64,000 bases of DNA from Pseudomonas sp. SJZ074 (GCF_007828215.1 NZ_VIUE01000022.1:48714-112713); one strand, 5' to 3'. Positions 15,961-24,989 are shown, counted from the first letter of the stretch. A program made the numbers and translations. Notes: generated from the letters alone by a model not told the origin.

Positions 15961-16980
15961 ATGCGCAACGATACTCGCGAACACTTCAACGCCTACTTGA
16001 GCCAGCTCGCCCGACTCAACGGCGTTTCCTCAACCACCGCGACCTTTTCCGTTGACCCCACGGTTCAGCAGACGCTGGAAACCCGGATGCAGGAATCCAG
16101 CGAGTTCCTGGGCAAGATCGGCATCATCGGCGTCGATGAACTCCAAGGAGAGAAAGTCGGCCTGGGTGTCAGCAGCACCATTGCCGGTCGTACCGACACC
16201 ACCGGCAACGGCGTGCGCCAACCTCGTGACGTCTCCTCCCTGGACAAGAAAGGCTACGAAGCCAAGAAAACCGACTTCGACACCGCCATCCGCTACGCGC
16301 AGCTTGACGCTTGGGCGAAATTTCCAGACTTCCAGGCTCGCCTGCGCGACGCGATCCTCAAGCGCCAGGCGCTCGACCGCATCATGATCGGCTTCAACGG
16401 TGTCAGCGCAGCCGCTACGACCGACCGCCAGGTCAATGCTCTGTTGCAAGACGTCAATGTCGGCTGGCTGGAACAGTACCGTCTCAACGCACCTGCGCGA
16501 GTCCTCAAAGAGGGGAAAACTGCCGGCAAGATCATCATCGGCAGCGGTGCCACCGCCGACTACAACAACCTTGATGCATTGGTGTTCGACGCGGTCGCCA
16601 ACCTCATCGACCCATGGCACCGCAAGGATCCAGGCATCGTCGTCATCCTGGGCAGCAATCTGGTACACGACAAATATTTCCCGCTGATCAACAAGGAACA
16701 GCCAGCCTCCGAAAAACTGGCAACCGACATGATCCTTTCGCAGAAACGCATGGGCGGGAAGCAACCGGTCGAAGTGCCATATGTTCCAGACGGCTCGGCG
16801 TTGGTCACCACCCTGTCGAACTTGGCTATCTACTGGCAGATCGGTGGTCGGCGTCGTTATGTCAAAGAAGCACCGGAAAAAAACCGCATCGAAAACTACG
16901 AGTCCAGCAACGACGCGTATGTAGTCGAGGATTACGGCCTTGGCTGCCTGATCGAAAACATTGAGCTTGAGGAGGCCTGA
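15961..16980 (+). CDS. N: Major capsid protein precursor (P2 gpN)
   Basis: 339 residues with an AAGGA ribosome site. Begins MRNDTREHFNAYLSQLARLN, and contains DTTGNGVRQPRDVSSLDKKG and DRIMIGFNGVSAAATTD, all typical of P2 N. It has the HK97 fold and is processed by gpO. Length is close to P2 N (357). Confidence 0.95.
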   Translation: MRNDTREHFNAYLSQLARLNGVSSTTATFSVDPTVQQTLETRMQESSEFLGKIGIIGVDELQGEKVGLGVSSTIAGRTDTTGNGVRQPRDVSSLDKKGYEAKKTDFDTAIRYAQLDAWAKFPDFQARLRDAILKRQALDRIMIGFNGVSAAATTDRQVNALLQDVNVGWLEQYRLNAPARVLKEGKTAGKIIIGSGATADYNNLDALVFDAVANLIDPWHRKDPGIVVILGSNLVHDKYFPLINKEQPASEKLATDMILSQKRMGGKQPVEVPYVPDGSALVTTLSNLAIYWQIGGRRRYVKEAPEKNRIENYESSNDAYVVEDYGLGCLIENIELEEA

Positions 16981-16983
16981 TTC

Positions 16984-17685
16984 ATGGCTAACAGCCTCGC
17001 CAAGCGCCACTACCAGCGCGTCACTGCCGCCATCGAGGCGGCAGCGACCGAGCCCACCCAAACCATGGCCGGCGCCACGGCTTACGAGCATCAGCTCAAC
17101 CAGCTGCTGCAAGACCGCCTGCGCCTGAAACAGGTCCAGTCCAACCAGGGCAAGGCCGAACTCAAGCGCCAGTTGCTGCCGAGTTATGAATCCTATGTGC
17201 AAGGTGTGCTGGAAGGCGGCCAGGGCGCCCAGGACGAAGTACTGACCACCGTCATGGTCTGGCGCTTCGACGCTGGCGACTTCACCGGTGGGCTCGACAT
17301 CGCGACCTACGTGCTGGAACACAAGATGGTCATGCCCGACCGCTTCGCCCGCACCTTGGGCTGCCTGGTCGCCGAGGAAGTCGCCACGGCAGCCTTCAAG
17401 GCTCAGAAGGTTGGCGAACCGTTCGACCTGACGATCCTGCACCGCACCGCTGAACTCACCGACGCCGAAGACATGCCCGACCAGGCCCGCGCCAAGCTGT
17501 TTCTCGCCATGGGCCGCGCCACGCTGGAAGGCATCACCGAAGAGGCCCCAGGCCAACCCGGCAAGCTCCAGGCCGGTGTGGATCTGCTGAAAAAAGCCAT
17601 CGCTCTGCACGACGCCTGCGGTGGCAAGAAAGATCTGGAGCGGGCCGAACGCCTGCTCAACAAACTTGCCGGCCCTGCCGGCTAA
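16984..17685 (+). CDS. M: Terminase endonuclease subunit (P2 gpM)
   Basis: 233 residues beginning MANSLAKRHYQRVTAAIEAA. It lies directly after N with a GAGGAGG ribosome site and matches P2 M in length and place. It pairs with gpP to cut the packaging site. A conserved stretch is DEVLTTVMVWRFDAGDFTGG. Confidence 0.93.
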   Translation: MANSLAKRHYQRVTAAIEAAATEPTQTMAGATAYEHQLNQLLQDRLRLKQVQSNQGKAELKRQLLPSYESYVQGVLEGGQGAQDEVLTTVMVWRFDAGDFTGGLDIATYVLEHKMVMPDRFARTLGCLVAEEVATAAFKAQKVGEPFDLTILHRTAELTDAEDMPDQARAKLFLAMGRATLEGITEEAPGQPGKLQAGVDLLKKAIALHDACGGKKDLERAERLLNKLAGPAG

Positions 17686-17789
17686 CCGAGCGTCCCCACG
17701 CACCCCGCCGGCTCGGGGCGGATCGGCCAGGCCGCTCCTCCTGAACGTGAAGCCCCGACCACCGGCGACCTATTTTTGAGTGCTGTTCC

Positions 17790-18251
17790 ATGAGCGGATT
17801 CGTAGCCGGCGGCACAGTCGCCAGCGGCCATATCAACACCGACGCCTTCTGGCCCTCCATCGATCTGGATCAATTGCGCGCCACGCTGAGGATCGACGCG
17901 AGCGTCACCGCGCCGCGCCTGGAAACCGCCGCTGTGGCCGCCGCCATCAGCGTCAACCGTGAGCTGAGCGAATGGCGAGCCAGGCAGGAAGCCGCAGGCC
18001 ATGCCGAACTGGCAGATGTTCCTGGTGACAAGATCAACGACGTATCGGTACTGGAGCACCTCTACCGCCGCGCCATCGAAGCCGCCACCGGTGCCGAAGT
18101 GTGCGAGCGCTACCGCTCCTACGACACCACCAACAGCGGCAACCAGAACGCCGAAAACCTCACACCAAACATCGACGATTACCGCCGCGACCTGCGCTGG
18201 GCCGTGCGTGACTTCCTCGGCATCAACCGCACTACCGTGGAGCTGATCTGA
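17790..18251 (+). CDS. L: Head completion/stabilisation protein (P2 gpL)
   Basis: 153 residues. Contains FWPSIDLDQLRATLRIDASV, VLEHLYRRAIEAATGAEVCE and the end DFLGINRTTVELI, as in gpL. It closes the filled capsid below the portal. Its stop overlaps the X start. Confidence 0.92.
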   Translation: MSGFVAGGTVASGHINTDAFWPSIDLDQLRATLRIDASVTAPRLETAAVAAAISVNRELSEWRARQEAAGHAELADVPGDKINDVSVLEHLYRRAIEAATGAEVCERYRSYDTTNSGNQNAENLTPNIDDYRRDLRWAVRDFLGINRTTVELI

Positions 18252-18463
18252 TGCCCGTCACCGTCCGCGCCTTTCAAAACGACACCGTTGACGCCCTGTG
18301 CTGGCGTCACTACGGCCGCACCGCCGGCGTAACCGAAGCGGTACTCGAAGCCAACCCCGGCCTGGCCGACTACGGACCGATCCTGCCCCAAGGCCTGGCT
18401 GTGCAAATGCCCGAAGCCCAGACGGCCGCCCCACAGCGGCAGATGGTGAACTTATGGGACTGA
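18251..18463 (+). CDS. X: Tail protein X with LysM-like fold (P2 gpX)
   Basis: 70 residues, with FQNDTVDALCWRHYGRT and VLEANPGLADYGPILPQGL. Small P2 X family tail protein, needed for tail assembly. It starts one base inside the L stop. Confidence 0.92.
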   Translation: MPVTVRAFQNDTVDALCWRHYGRTAGVTEAVLEANPGLADYGPILPQGLAVQMPEAQTAAPQRQMVNLWD

Positions 18464-18508
18464 TCAACCTGCAGCGAGCCCACGAACCTACCCATCCTGG
18501 ATTACGGA

Positions 18509-18832
18509 ATGAAGCGCATGCCTGAACGTCCCGACACCTGGGCCTGGCTCGCCGCCTGGCTCGAACAGAACTGGCCGGCCCTATACGCGGGAATCCTGGC
18601 CCTGACCATCGCCGCCCTACGGATCATGTACGGCGGCGGAACCCTGCGCCGGATGGCAGTTGAGGCCCCGCTTTGCGGTGCCCTGGCACTGGCCGCCAGT
18701 CATGGCCTAGCGCTGCTCGGTATCCCCGCCTCAACCGCACCGTTCTTCGGCGGAGTAATCGGTTTGCTTGGAGTCGAGGGGACTCGCGCCGCTGCCAAGA
18801 AATTTTTCACTCGCAAGGTAGAACAGCTATGA
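18509..18832 (+). CDS. Phage holin
   Basis: 107 residues with hydrophobic segments at about 26-43 (LYAGILALTIAALRIMYG), 50-70 (VEAPLCGALALAASHGLALLG) and 75-92 (TAPFFGGVIGLLGVEGTR), and a basic C-terminus. This is the pattern of three-TM holins at this place in P2-like phages (Y in P2). It forms the inner-membrane hole at lysis. A second possible start at 18518 (MPERPDTW) is three codons downstream; such dual starts are known for holins. The end overlaps the muramidase start by ATGA. Confidence 0.88.
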   Translation: MKRMPERPDTWAWLAAWLEQNWPALYAGILALTIAALRIMYGGGTLRRMAVEAPLCGALALAASHGLALLGIPASTAPFFGGVIGLLGVEGTRAAAKKFFTRKVEQL

Positions 18833-19671
18833 CGACGCTCCGCCACGGCGACCGCTCGCAAGCGGTGCGCATCCTGCAAAAAAACCTGAACGACCACGGC
18901 GCCAGGCTGGTGGTGGACGGCGACTATGGCGATTCCACCGAGGCCGCCGTGCGGGCGTATCAGTTGAAAGTCGGCTTGGTCGCTGATGGAGTGGCCGGCG
19001 AAAAAACCCAGGCCAGCCTGGCCGGTGGCGACTGCCAGCTCTTGCTGAAAAACGAAGACCTGGTGCAGGCTGCGCAGATCCTCGACGTACCGTTGGCGAG
19101 CGTATATGCCGTCAACGAGGTGGAATCCAAGGGCAAGGGATTCTTGGCGAATGGCAAGCCGGTGATTCTGTTCGAGCGACATATCATGTATCGCCAGCTC
19201 ACCACACCGCGCCACGACGGCGACAACCCCGACGAACTCAAGCGCCACGCCGACCAGCTCGCCGCCGGCAACCCGGCTATCGTCAATCCGAAGCCCGGCG
19301 GCTATGCCGGCGGTACTGCTGAACACCAACGCCTGAGTCATGCACGTCTGATCGATGACACCGCCGCGCTGGAATCTGCCTCATGGGGTGCGTTCCAGAT
19401 CATGGGCTTTCACTGGCAGCGCCTGGGCTATGTCAGTGTGCAAGCGTTTGTAGAAGACATGAGCGCAGGCGAGTCTCAGCAGCTCGCCGCCTTCGTGCGC
19501 TTCATCCAGACCGACCCGGTACTGCATAAGGCGTTGAAAGGCCGTAAATGGGCCGAATTCGCCAAGCTCTACAACGGCCCGGACTATCAGCGGAACCTGT
19601 ACGACATCAAGCTCCAACGCGCCTATGAGCGGCACGCTGAGTGCGGCTGCGGCCAAGGGGTAGCGGCATGA
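18829..19671 (+). CDS. Endolysin: peptidoglycan-binding domain plus N-acetylmuramidase
   Basis: 280 residues. The N-terminus is a PG_binding_1 domain (LRHGDRSQAVRILQKNLNDH, residues 3-60). The rest is a DUF3380-type N-acetylmuramidase domain with the probable catalytic Glu in VYAVNEVESKGKGFL and later WGAFQIMGFHWQRLGY. It cuts the glycan backbone after the holin opens the membrane. No signal sequence is seen, so it is holin-dependent. It is coupled by ATGA overlap to the holin and to the next gene. Confidence 0.94.
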   Translation: MTTLRHGDRSQAVRILQKNLNDHGARLVVDGDYGDSTEAAVRAYQLKVGLVADGVAGEKTQASLAGGDCQLLLKNEDLVQAAQILDVPLASVYAVNEVESKGKGFLANGKPVILFERHIMYRQLTTPRHDGDNPDELKRHADQLAAGNPAIVNPKPGGYAGGTAEHQRLSHARLIDDTAALESASWGAFQIMGFHWQRLGYVSVQAFVEDMSAGESQQLAAFVRFIQTDPVLHKALKGRKWAEFAKLYNGPDYQRNLYDIKLQRAYERHAECGCGQGVAA

Positions 19672-20150
19672 GCCTCCCTCAAATCGCTTACCTTGAAATC
19701 AGTCCGAGACAAACCGGAAAAACCGAACGGCTAATTCAACGTGCCCAACCCTACCTTGTGGCGGGTAGGAAGGTTTGTTTCGTTACCTTGAAGGGGCTGG
19801 TCGAAGATCTGCGCCGCCGCTTGCCTGGCGCGGTGATTCTGGAAGACGGCGAAGACGTGCTATTCGGCGAAGACGTTGAAAACGCTGTTTGGTTTTACGA
19901 CGAATTCGATTGGCTCAATTCGACCAGAATCCGGGCCGACGCCTTTTACGCAACCACACCGAGATTCCAACGGACGGCGGGCGTTAATACCGCCGAAAAC
20001 GATCTGCTGTTACGTCTGATCGAAGCCAATAACCGGCACTTCTGCCGTTACACCTGGCAGATCCATATGTCCGACATTCTCGAAGAGGCCCGTGCTTCGC
20101 ACAGCCCTGAGGAATTCCGGCTGCTCTATCTTGGAGAATTCCTAAAATGA
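19668..20150 (+). CDS. Small P-loop NTPase-like protein in the lysis cassette
   Basis: 160 residues. Near the N-terminus YLEISPRQTGKTERLIQRAQ looks like a Walker A loop (TGKT), and AVWFYDEFDWL near residue 90 looks like Walker B (hydrophobic run then Asp-Glu). The C-terminus SPEEFRLLYLGEFLK resembles the end of terminase-type ATPases. It overlaps the endolysin stop (ATGA) and the next small gene. No lysis role is known for such a protein; it could be a packaging- or cargo-type ATPase. Function not assigned. Confidence 0.8.
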   Translation: MSLPQIAYLEISPRQTGKTERLIQRAQPYLVAGRKVCFVTLKGLVEDLRRRLPGAVILEDGEDVLFGEDVENAVWFYDEFDWLNSTRIRADAFYATTPRFQRTAGVNTAENDLLLRLIEANNRHFCRYTWQIHMSDILEEARASHSPEEFRLLYLGEFLK

Positions 20151-20353
20151 TCGACCTTGAACGCGTGCAACAGTTGAACGTGAAGGACGGCGATCTGCTG
20201 GTGGTGCCCGAAAGTACCGAACAAGCCGATATGGAGCTGCTGTGCGAAGCACTGGCCTACGTGACACCAGGTTGCCGGGTAGTCGTCATGCGAGGCCCCG
20301 TGGAGCGACTGGACGTAGGCGACATGAACAAATTGGGTTGGTACCGCGCATGA
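20147..20353 (+). CDS. Small unknown prophage protein
   Basis: 68 residues beginning MIDLERVQQLNVKDGDLLVV. There is no membrane segment; VTPGCRVVVMRGP looks like a strand-turn-strand. It overlaps both neighbours by four bases, so it is translated within the lysis operon together with the P-loop protein. Function unknown. Confidence 0.75.
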   Translation: MIDLERVQQLNVKDGDLLVVPESTEQADMELLCEALAYVTPGCRVVVMRGPVERLDVGDMNKLGWYRA

Positions 20354-20793
20354 GTACCTTGCGCCAGGCGCTGTACGGCATCGCCCTGCTGGGCGCCCTG
20401 GCGCTGCTCATCTGGGGCCAAGAGCAACGCATCACCGTGGCCGAGAAGAATACCGAACTAGCGGGGAAGGACACCAAAATCGCCCGCGGTGAAGCTGACA
20501 AGCTGCGCGCCAATCTCAGCACCCTGCAAAGCACCCTGAACGACGAGCGCATCGCCCAGGCTGCCCTGCGAACCCAGCAGGATCAGCTGCGCCAGGGCCT
20601 GGCGAAGCGCGAGCAAACCATCGAGGCGCTGAAACGTGAAAACGAAGACCTTCGCAACTGGGCTGACCAGCCTTTGCCTGAGCTTGCTCGCCGGCTGCGC
20701 GAGCGCCCCACCCTCACCGGCGCCGACGCTTATCGTCAGTGGCTGTCCGGCCGTGGTGCCCTGCACCCTGCCGGCGACAAGCCCACTCAATAA
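20350..20793 (+). CDS. Inner-membrane spanin subunit (Rz/LysB-like)
   Basis: 147 residues with one N-terminal membrane anchor (LYGIALLGALALLIW) and a long periplasmic coiled coil (about 27-110), the usual i-spanin layout. A second spanin gene is nested in another frame in its 3' end. Together they fuse inner and outer membranes in the last lysis step. Confidence 0.9.
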   Translation: MSTLRQALYGIALLGALALLIWGQEQRITVAEKNTELAGKDTKIARGEADKLRANLSTLQSTLNDERIAQAALRTQQDQLRQGLAKREQTIEALKRENEDLRNWADQPLPELARRLRERPTLTGADAYRQWLSGRGALHPAGDKPTQ

Positions 20794-20893
20794 CGGCGAT
20801 CAGCTCACCGACCAGGACCGCATCGAAGCCGCATGGGCTGAATGCGCGAGCCAGGTAGACATGGTGTTCAAACACCAAAAGGCGGCCCCATGA
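20636..20893 (+). CDS. Outer-membrane spanin lipoprotein (Rz1/LysC-like), nested in Rz
   Basis: 85 residues from a GTG start inside the Rz gene, in another frame. A lipoprotein signal MKTKTFATGLTSLCLSLLAG is followed by Cys21 (lipobox LLAGC) and a proline-rich ASAPPSPAPTL segment, the classic Rz1 features. It extends past the Rz stop and overlaps the tail gene R start by four bases. Confidence 0.9.
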   Translation: MKTKTFATGLTSLCLSLLAGCASAPPSPAPTLIVSGCPAVVPCTLPATSPLNNGDQLTDQDRIEAAWAECASQVDMVFKHQKAAP

Positions 20894-21366
20894 ACAAACC
20901 CGAAAGCCTGCGCGCCCATCTGCTGAGTACAGTGGCCGAACTCAAGCACAACCCCGACCGGCTGCTGATCTTCATCGACAACGGCAAAATCCGATGCACC
21001 GCGGCTGCCTCGCTGTCGTTCGAATACAGCTTTGATTTACAGGTCATCCTCACCGACTACGCCGGTCACCCCGACAGCGTCATGTTGCCGTTGCTGGGCT
21101 GGCTGAGCGTGAACCAATCCGAGCTGCTGGAGAACCTGAACAAGTCCGCCGAAGGCATCCAGTTCGAGGCCGACATCCTGGACAACAGCAAGGTGGACCT
21201 GAGCCTGACACTACCGCTGACCGAGCGTGTGGTTGTGGGGAAAGACGCCGACGGCAATACCACCGTCCACCATCCAGGCGAACCTAAGCGCGTAGCCGCA
21301 CTCCTCGATCCTACGTGGATACCCGGCGCCCAAGGCACCGGCAGTGAATGGGTCGTGCCGAAATGA
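20890..21366 (+). CDS. R: Tail completion protein (P2 gpR)
   Basis: 158 residues beginning MNKPESLRAHLLSTVAELKH, with LPLLGWLSVNQSELLEN, as in gpR. It finishes the head-proximal end of the tail with gpS. It overlaps the spanin upstream and S downstream by ATGA. Confidence 0.92.
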   Translation: MNKPESLRAHLLSTVAELKHNPDRLLIFIDNGKIRCTAAASLSFEYSFDLQVILTDYAGHPDSVMLPLLGWLSVNQSELLENLNKSAEGIQFEADILDNSKVDLSLTLPLTERVVVGKDADGNTTVHHPGEPKRVAALLDPTWIPGAQGTGSEWVVPK

Positions 21367-21830
21367 CCAATCGATTGGAAGCACTGGAGGACTGGGCGGC
21401 CGGCCTGCTGGGGCAACTTGAACCGGCATCGCGCAACAAACTGGCCCGCAGCATCGGCCAGGCTCTGCGGCGCAGCCAGCAACAGCGGATCATCGCCCAG
21501 CGCAACCCGGACGGGAGCAAGTACGCACCGCGAAAGCAGCGCAACCTTCGAGGGAAAGAAGGGCGGGTTAAGCGGACGGTGCAGATGTTTCAGAAGCTGC
21601 GCACGGCAAGTTTTTTGAAGGTCCAAGGCGACGGCAACGCTATCAGCGTAGGGTTCACGGGAAGGATCGCGAGAATCGCTAGGGTTCACCAGTATGGACT
21701 GAAAGATCGAGCCGAACGGGGAGCACCAGACGTAAGATATGATCAACGGCAACTCCTAGGATTTACCGAGGCGGATCTTGATCTGATCCGCGACGGACTG
21801 TTGGCACATCTGACTCATCATGAAAGTTAA
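21363..21830 (+). CDS. S: Tail completion protein (P2 gpS / virion morphogenesis)
   Basis: 155 residues from MTNRLEALEDWAAGLLGQLE, with RSQQQRIIAQRNPDGSKY and the VHQYGLKDRAERGAPDVRY block typical of the phage virion morphogenesis family. Its 3' end overlaps the reversed cargo gene by four bases. Confidence 0.92.
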   Translation: MTNRLEALEDWAAGLLGQLEPASRNKLARSIGQALRRSQQQRIIAQRNPDGSKYAPRKQRNLRGKEGRVKRTVQMFQKLRTASFLKVQGDGNAISVGFTGRIARIARVHQYGLKDRAERGAPDVRYDQRQLLGFTEADLDLIRDGLLAHLTHHES

Positions 21831-23077
21831 AATTTTGTACCTGGAGGGTGCACCCGAAGTCGAGGAAACATGCCTGTTTCTAGCCCATGGCTGAAAACCT
21901 TATTGAAGGCGTCATAAAAATGCTCATCACCTTCAATAAATCGAGTGTACTGGTGCAGTTCCGTGTATGACAAAGGGATACAGGCTACCCCAGTCGCCTT
22001 GTAAAGCTCCAACATAGGAGGGGTATACTCATCATAATCATCATCGAAAAGCTCCCTCAATATCACCAGCGCATATATTCGCCTACCCGTCAAATCCACC
22101 TCAACTTCCTTTCCATCTATCAGAAAGGCAAACGGAACTGTTCTTTTCAAATAGCCAATAGCTCCTTTTACTTGACCAAGCCCGCCCTTCAAAGACTTCT
22201 TGGTTGCATTTCGTTTCTTCTCAATAGTTTTATTTAACGTACTCTCAAGATTTTGATTATCTTTAGCCTGTATAAGAATCACGCTACGAGCAGTCACCAC
22301 CAAGACATCGACCACTTCTTCTCTATCATTCACTCTCAGAGGGGCAAGATAGATTTCTTTAGATTTAAATGTACGCTGAAGCAAAGCGACAATCTCTTTT
22401 TCTTGGAACGGTCCCGGTTCACTACGTTCCAAAGGAGCCGAACTGAATCCCGGACTGCCATGGTAGTCATGAGCATCAGGACGCATATCGAAGTATATGA
22501 TGTCATCAGGCATAAGCGATTCTGTAAATGTCACTTTGATTGCTGAGGTGTCATCTGCTTGGCTGCTAAACCGAAACCACTCAGTGATGCGATCAAGGAT
22601 CAAACTTTGATTCAAACCTTCAATAGAGGGAACAATAGCCCCTCTTAACATATCTCTGTGTCGTTTAGTGGAATGGAATGCGGTTCTATATGCCAGCATC
22701 TCCCTTCCAAGCTCATCAAAGAAATGAACATCAACAATTGGTGCTTGGAACAACAAAGAAAATTCTTTAGCCCTAAGCTCCTTTATGAGCACGCCACCTG
22801 ATGTATAGGGGTGACGCTGATCATCAAAAAATGCAGCTAGGAAGGCGAGAGATCGAACGCCTGGAATTTCGTATGGTATTAGATAGATAAGAAAGCCCTG
22901 TCTAACCTTAGCCGTTAAGATTGCTTCCTTAGAAGTTTTTACAATCAATTTCGGGATAGAATCTCCCTTGATAGTTATTGGGAGCAAGCCGATAGACAAT
23001 TCATGAACTTTACGCATCACGCTTGGATGCAGGATGGAAAGCATCAAATCACTCCTTGATACAACGATGTGTTCCAT
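21827..23077 (-). CDS. Reversed cargo gene: PD-(D/E)xK nuclease-like protein
   Basis: 416 residues, clearly more AT-rich than the tail genes around it and on the opposite strand between S and V. Counting from 23080, the C-terminal half has EVVDVLVVTARSVILIQAKD (Asp258 ... Gln271-x-Lys273), preceded by Glu227 on a helix. This fits the core of NERD/Mrr-like PD-(D/E)xK nucleases with a QxK variant. The N-terminal 220 residues have no domain I know. A lone reversed nuclease-like gene at a tail-operon gap is typical of prophage-borne defence cargo. The role in defence is inference. A GTG at 23080 is an alternative start. Confidence 0.75.
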   Translation of the reverse strand: MEHIVVSRSDLMLSILHPSVMRKVHELSIGLLPITIKGDSIPKLIVKTSKEAILTAKVRQGFLIYLIPYEIPGVRSLAFLAAFFDDQRHPYTSGGVLIKELRAKEFSLLFQAPIVDVHFFDELGREMLAYRTAFHSTKRHRDMLRGAIVPSIEGLNQSLILDRITEWFRFSSQADDTSAIKVTFTESLMPDDIIYFDMRPDAHDYHGSPGFSSAPLERSEPGPFQEKEIVALLQRTFKSKEIYLAPLRVNDREEVVDVLVVTARSVILIQAKDNQNLESTLNKTIEKKRNATKKSLKGGLGQVKGAIGYLKRTVPFAFLIDGKEVEVDLTGRRIYALVILRELFDDDYDEYTPPMLELYKATGVACIPLSYTELHQYTRFIEGDEHFYDAFNKVFSHGLETGMFPRLRVHPPGTKF

Positions 23078-23101
23078 CACCTTAGCTTAGAAACGGAAAC
23101 C

Positions 23102-23120
23102 TGTAGGCCGAGTTCTTACA
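23102..23120 (+). promoter_or_regulatory. Late-gene activator site upstream of V
   Basis: TGTAGGCCGAGTTCTTACA, TGTA-N11-TACA, 47 bases before the V start. It has the same architecture as the sites before O and FI, and P2 also has a late promoter here. The cargo gene lies upstream of this site, so V to G expression is kept intact. Confidence 0.68.
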
Positions 23121-23167
23121 CGGCAATATTGCTGAATTCATACGCGCGTGGCGCCACCATCGGCGCC

Positions 23168-23740
23168 ATGAACGACTTAGCCACCCTCGCCCGCCTGATC
23201 GAAAACCTCATCCGCTTCGGCACCATCGCTGCCGTCCAGATGCAGCCCCCGCGTGTGCAAGTCAAAACCGGAGCCCTGACCACTGCCTGGCTGCCGTGGA
23301 TCGCCCTGCGCGCAGGTGCTGACCGGGAGTGGAACCCGCCGACAGTCAACGAACAGGTTTTGCTGTTCAGCCCCTCGGGCCAGCTCGGCAACGGCGTCGC
23401 CTTGACCGGCCTGTTCAGCGACCAGATCCCCGCCAACGGCGACCGCGAAGGCCTGCACCGCGTCACCTACCGCGACGGCACGGTGATCGAGTACGACAGC
23501 GTCGTTCACCACCTCAACGCCACGCTCACCGATGGCGGTACCACCAACCTCATCAGCACTGGCGGCATCAACATCGTCGGCAACATCACGCACCAGGGCG
23601 ATTACAACCAGACCGGCAACCAAAACGTCACCGGCAAAGTCACCGTGTCAGTGGATGTGGTGGCCGCCGGCATCAGTCTGGTGAAACATCTGCACGGCGG
23701 CGTCATGCCTGGCAGCGGCAAGACGGGAAAACCGGAATGA
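23168..23740 (+). CDS. V: Baseplate spike protein (P2 gpV)
   Basis: 190 residues beginning MNDLATLARLIENLIRFGTI. It has the OB-like segment (VQMQPPRVQVKTGALTTAWL) and beta-helix C-terminal repeats (ISTGGINIVGNITHQGDYNQ) of the P2 V spike, which pierces the outer membrane. The earlier in-frame ATG at 23069 lies before the late-promoter site and is unlikely to be used. Confidence 0.94.
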   Translation: MNDLATLARLIENLIRFGTIAAVQMQPPRVQVKTGALTTAWLPWIALRAGADREWNPPTVNEQVLLFSPSGQLGNGVALTGLFSDQIPANGDREGLHRVTYRDGTVIEYDSVVHHLNATLTDGGTTNLISTGGINIVGNITHQGDYNQTGNQNVTGKVTVSVDVVAAGISLVKHLHGGVMPGSGKTGKPE

Positions 23741-24081
23741 ACCGACACACCGGCGCCGCCATCACCACCGTGGAGAGCATTGCCCAATCCATGAGCGATG
23801 TCCTCAGCACGCGCCTCGGTACCCGGGTGATGCGCCGCGAATACGGCAGCCTGTTGCCCGAACTGGTGGACCAACCTTTCAACGACATCACCCGCTTGCA
23901 GGTGTACGCCGCCACCGTCATGGCGCTGATGCGCTGGGAGCCCCGTATTAGCCTGAGCCGCGTGCAGTTCCAGGGCGCCACCCTGCAAGGTCAAGCATCA
24001 CTGGACATCGAGGGCAGCATCGTCGATAGCAACGAGCCGCTGAGCCTGAGCGTGCCGCTGAACCTTGGGGGTAGCGCATGA
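23737..24081 (+). CDS. W: Baseplate protein (P2 gpW, T4 gp25-like)
   Basis: 114 residues from the ATGA overlap with V. LSTRLGTRVMRREYGSLLPE is the gp25-like lysozyme-fold signature of baseplate wedge proteins. Confidence 0.94.
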   Translation: MNRHTGAAITTVESIAQSMSDVLSTRLGTRVMRREYGSLLPELVDQPFNDITRLQVYAATVMALMRWEPRISLSRVQFQGATLQGQASLDIEGSIVDSNEPLSLSVPLNLGGSA

Positions 24082-24989
24082 ACTCATTCGTCGCGATTGA
24101 CCTGGGCCAGCTCCCTGCGCCCGAAGTCGTGGAGCAAATTGATTACGAGCAGATCCTCGCCGAGCGCAAGGCATATGCAATCAGCTTGTGGCCCGTCGAG
24201 GAGCAAGCTGAAATCGCTGCCCGGCTTGAGCTGGAGTCTGAGCCGCTGACCAAGCTGCTACAGGAAAACGCCTACCGCGAGACGGTGTGGCGCCAGCGCG
24301 TCAATGAAGCATCCGTCGCCAACATGCTGGCCCTGGCAAAGGGCAACGATCTGGAGAACCTGGCAGGCAACTTCAACGTCAAGCGCCTGGTCATCCAGGC
24401 CGCCAAGCCCACAGCCGTGCCGCCGGTACCGTTACTGATGGAAAGCGACGACAGCCTGCGGGAGCGGGCTCAAATGGCGTGGGAAGGACTGAGCACCGCC
24501 GGCCCGCGCAATAGCTACATCTTCCATGCGCGGTCTGCTGACGGCCAGGTGGCCGACGCCACTGCCGAGAGCCCCGCTCCGGCCGAGGCGGTGGTGACAG
24601 TGCAATCGATCCTGGGTGACGGCACCGCCTCGCCCGCGCTGCTGGCAAAGGTCAATGCCTATCTCAGCGACGATGACCGCCGCCCGGTCGCGGATCGGCT
24701 CACTGTGCAAAGCGCCCAGGTCATCAACTACCAGGTCAAGGCCAAGCTGTTTCTCTCGACGTCCGGCCCTGAGAGCGAGTTGATTCTCGCGGCGGCCAAT
24801 GCTCAGTTGCTGGCCTTCGTGCACCAGCGGCGTCGCCTGGGCCTGGAGGTTTCAGAATCAATCATCCACGCGTCGCTACACGTCGAGGGTGTGCGCAAGG
24901 TCGTGCTGGAGAACTGGGCCGACATCGTTGCCACGAAGTACCAGGCGCCGTACTGCACGGCCGTCGATTTGGCGTTGGGGGTTGAATGA
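24078..24989 (+). CDS. J: Baseplate assembly protein (P2 gpJ)
   Basis: 303 residues, matching P2 J (302). Contains RERAQMAWEGLSTAGPRNSY and VEGVRKVVLENWADIVATKY. It forms the baseplate wedge with W and I; ATGA-coupled on both sides. Confidence 0.94.
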   Translation: MNSFVAIDLGQLPAPEVVEQIDYEQILAERKAYAISLWPVEEQAEIAARLELESEPLTKLLQENAYRETVWRQRVNEASVANMLALAKGNDLENLAGNFNVKRLVIQAAKPTAVPPVPLLMESDDSLRERAQMAWEGLSTAGPRNSYIFHARSADGQVADATAESPAPAEAVVTVQSILGDGTASPALLAKVNAYLSDDDRRPVADRLTVQSAQVINYQVKAKLFLSTSGPESELILAAANAQLLAFVHQRRRLGLEVSESIIHASLHVEGVRKVVLENWADIVATKYQAPYCTAVDLALGVE

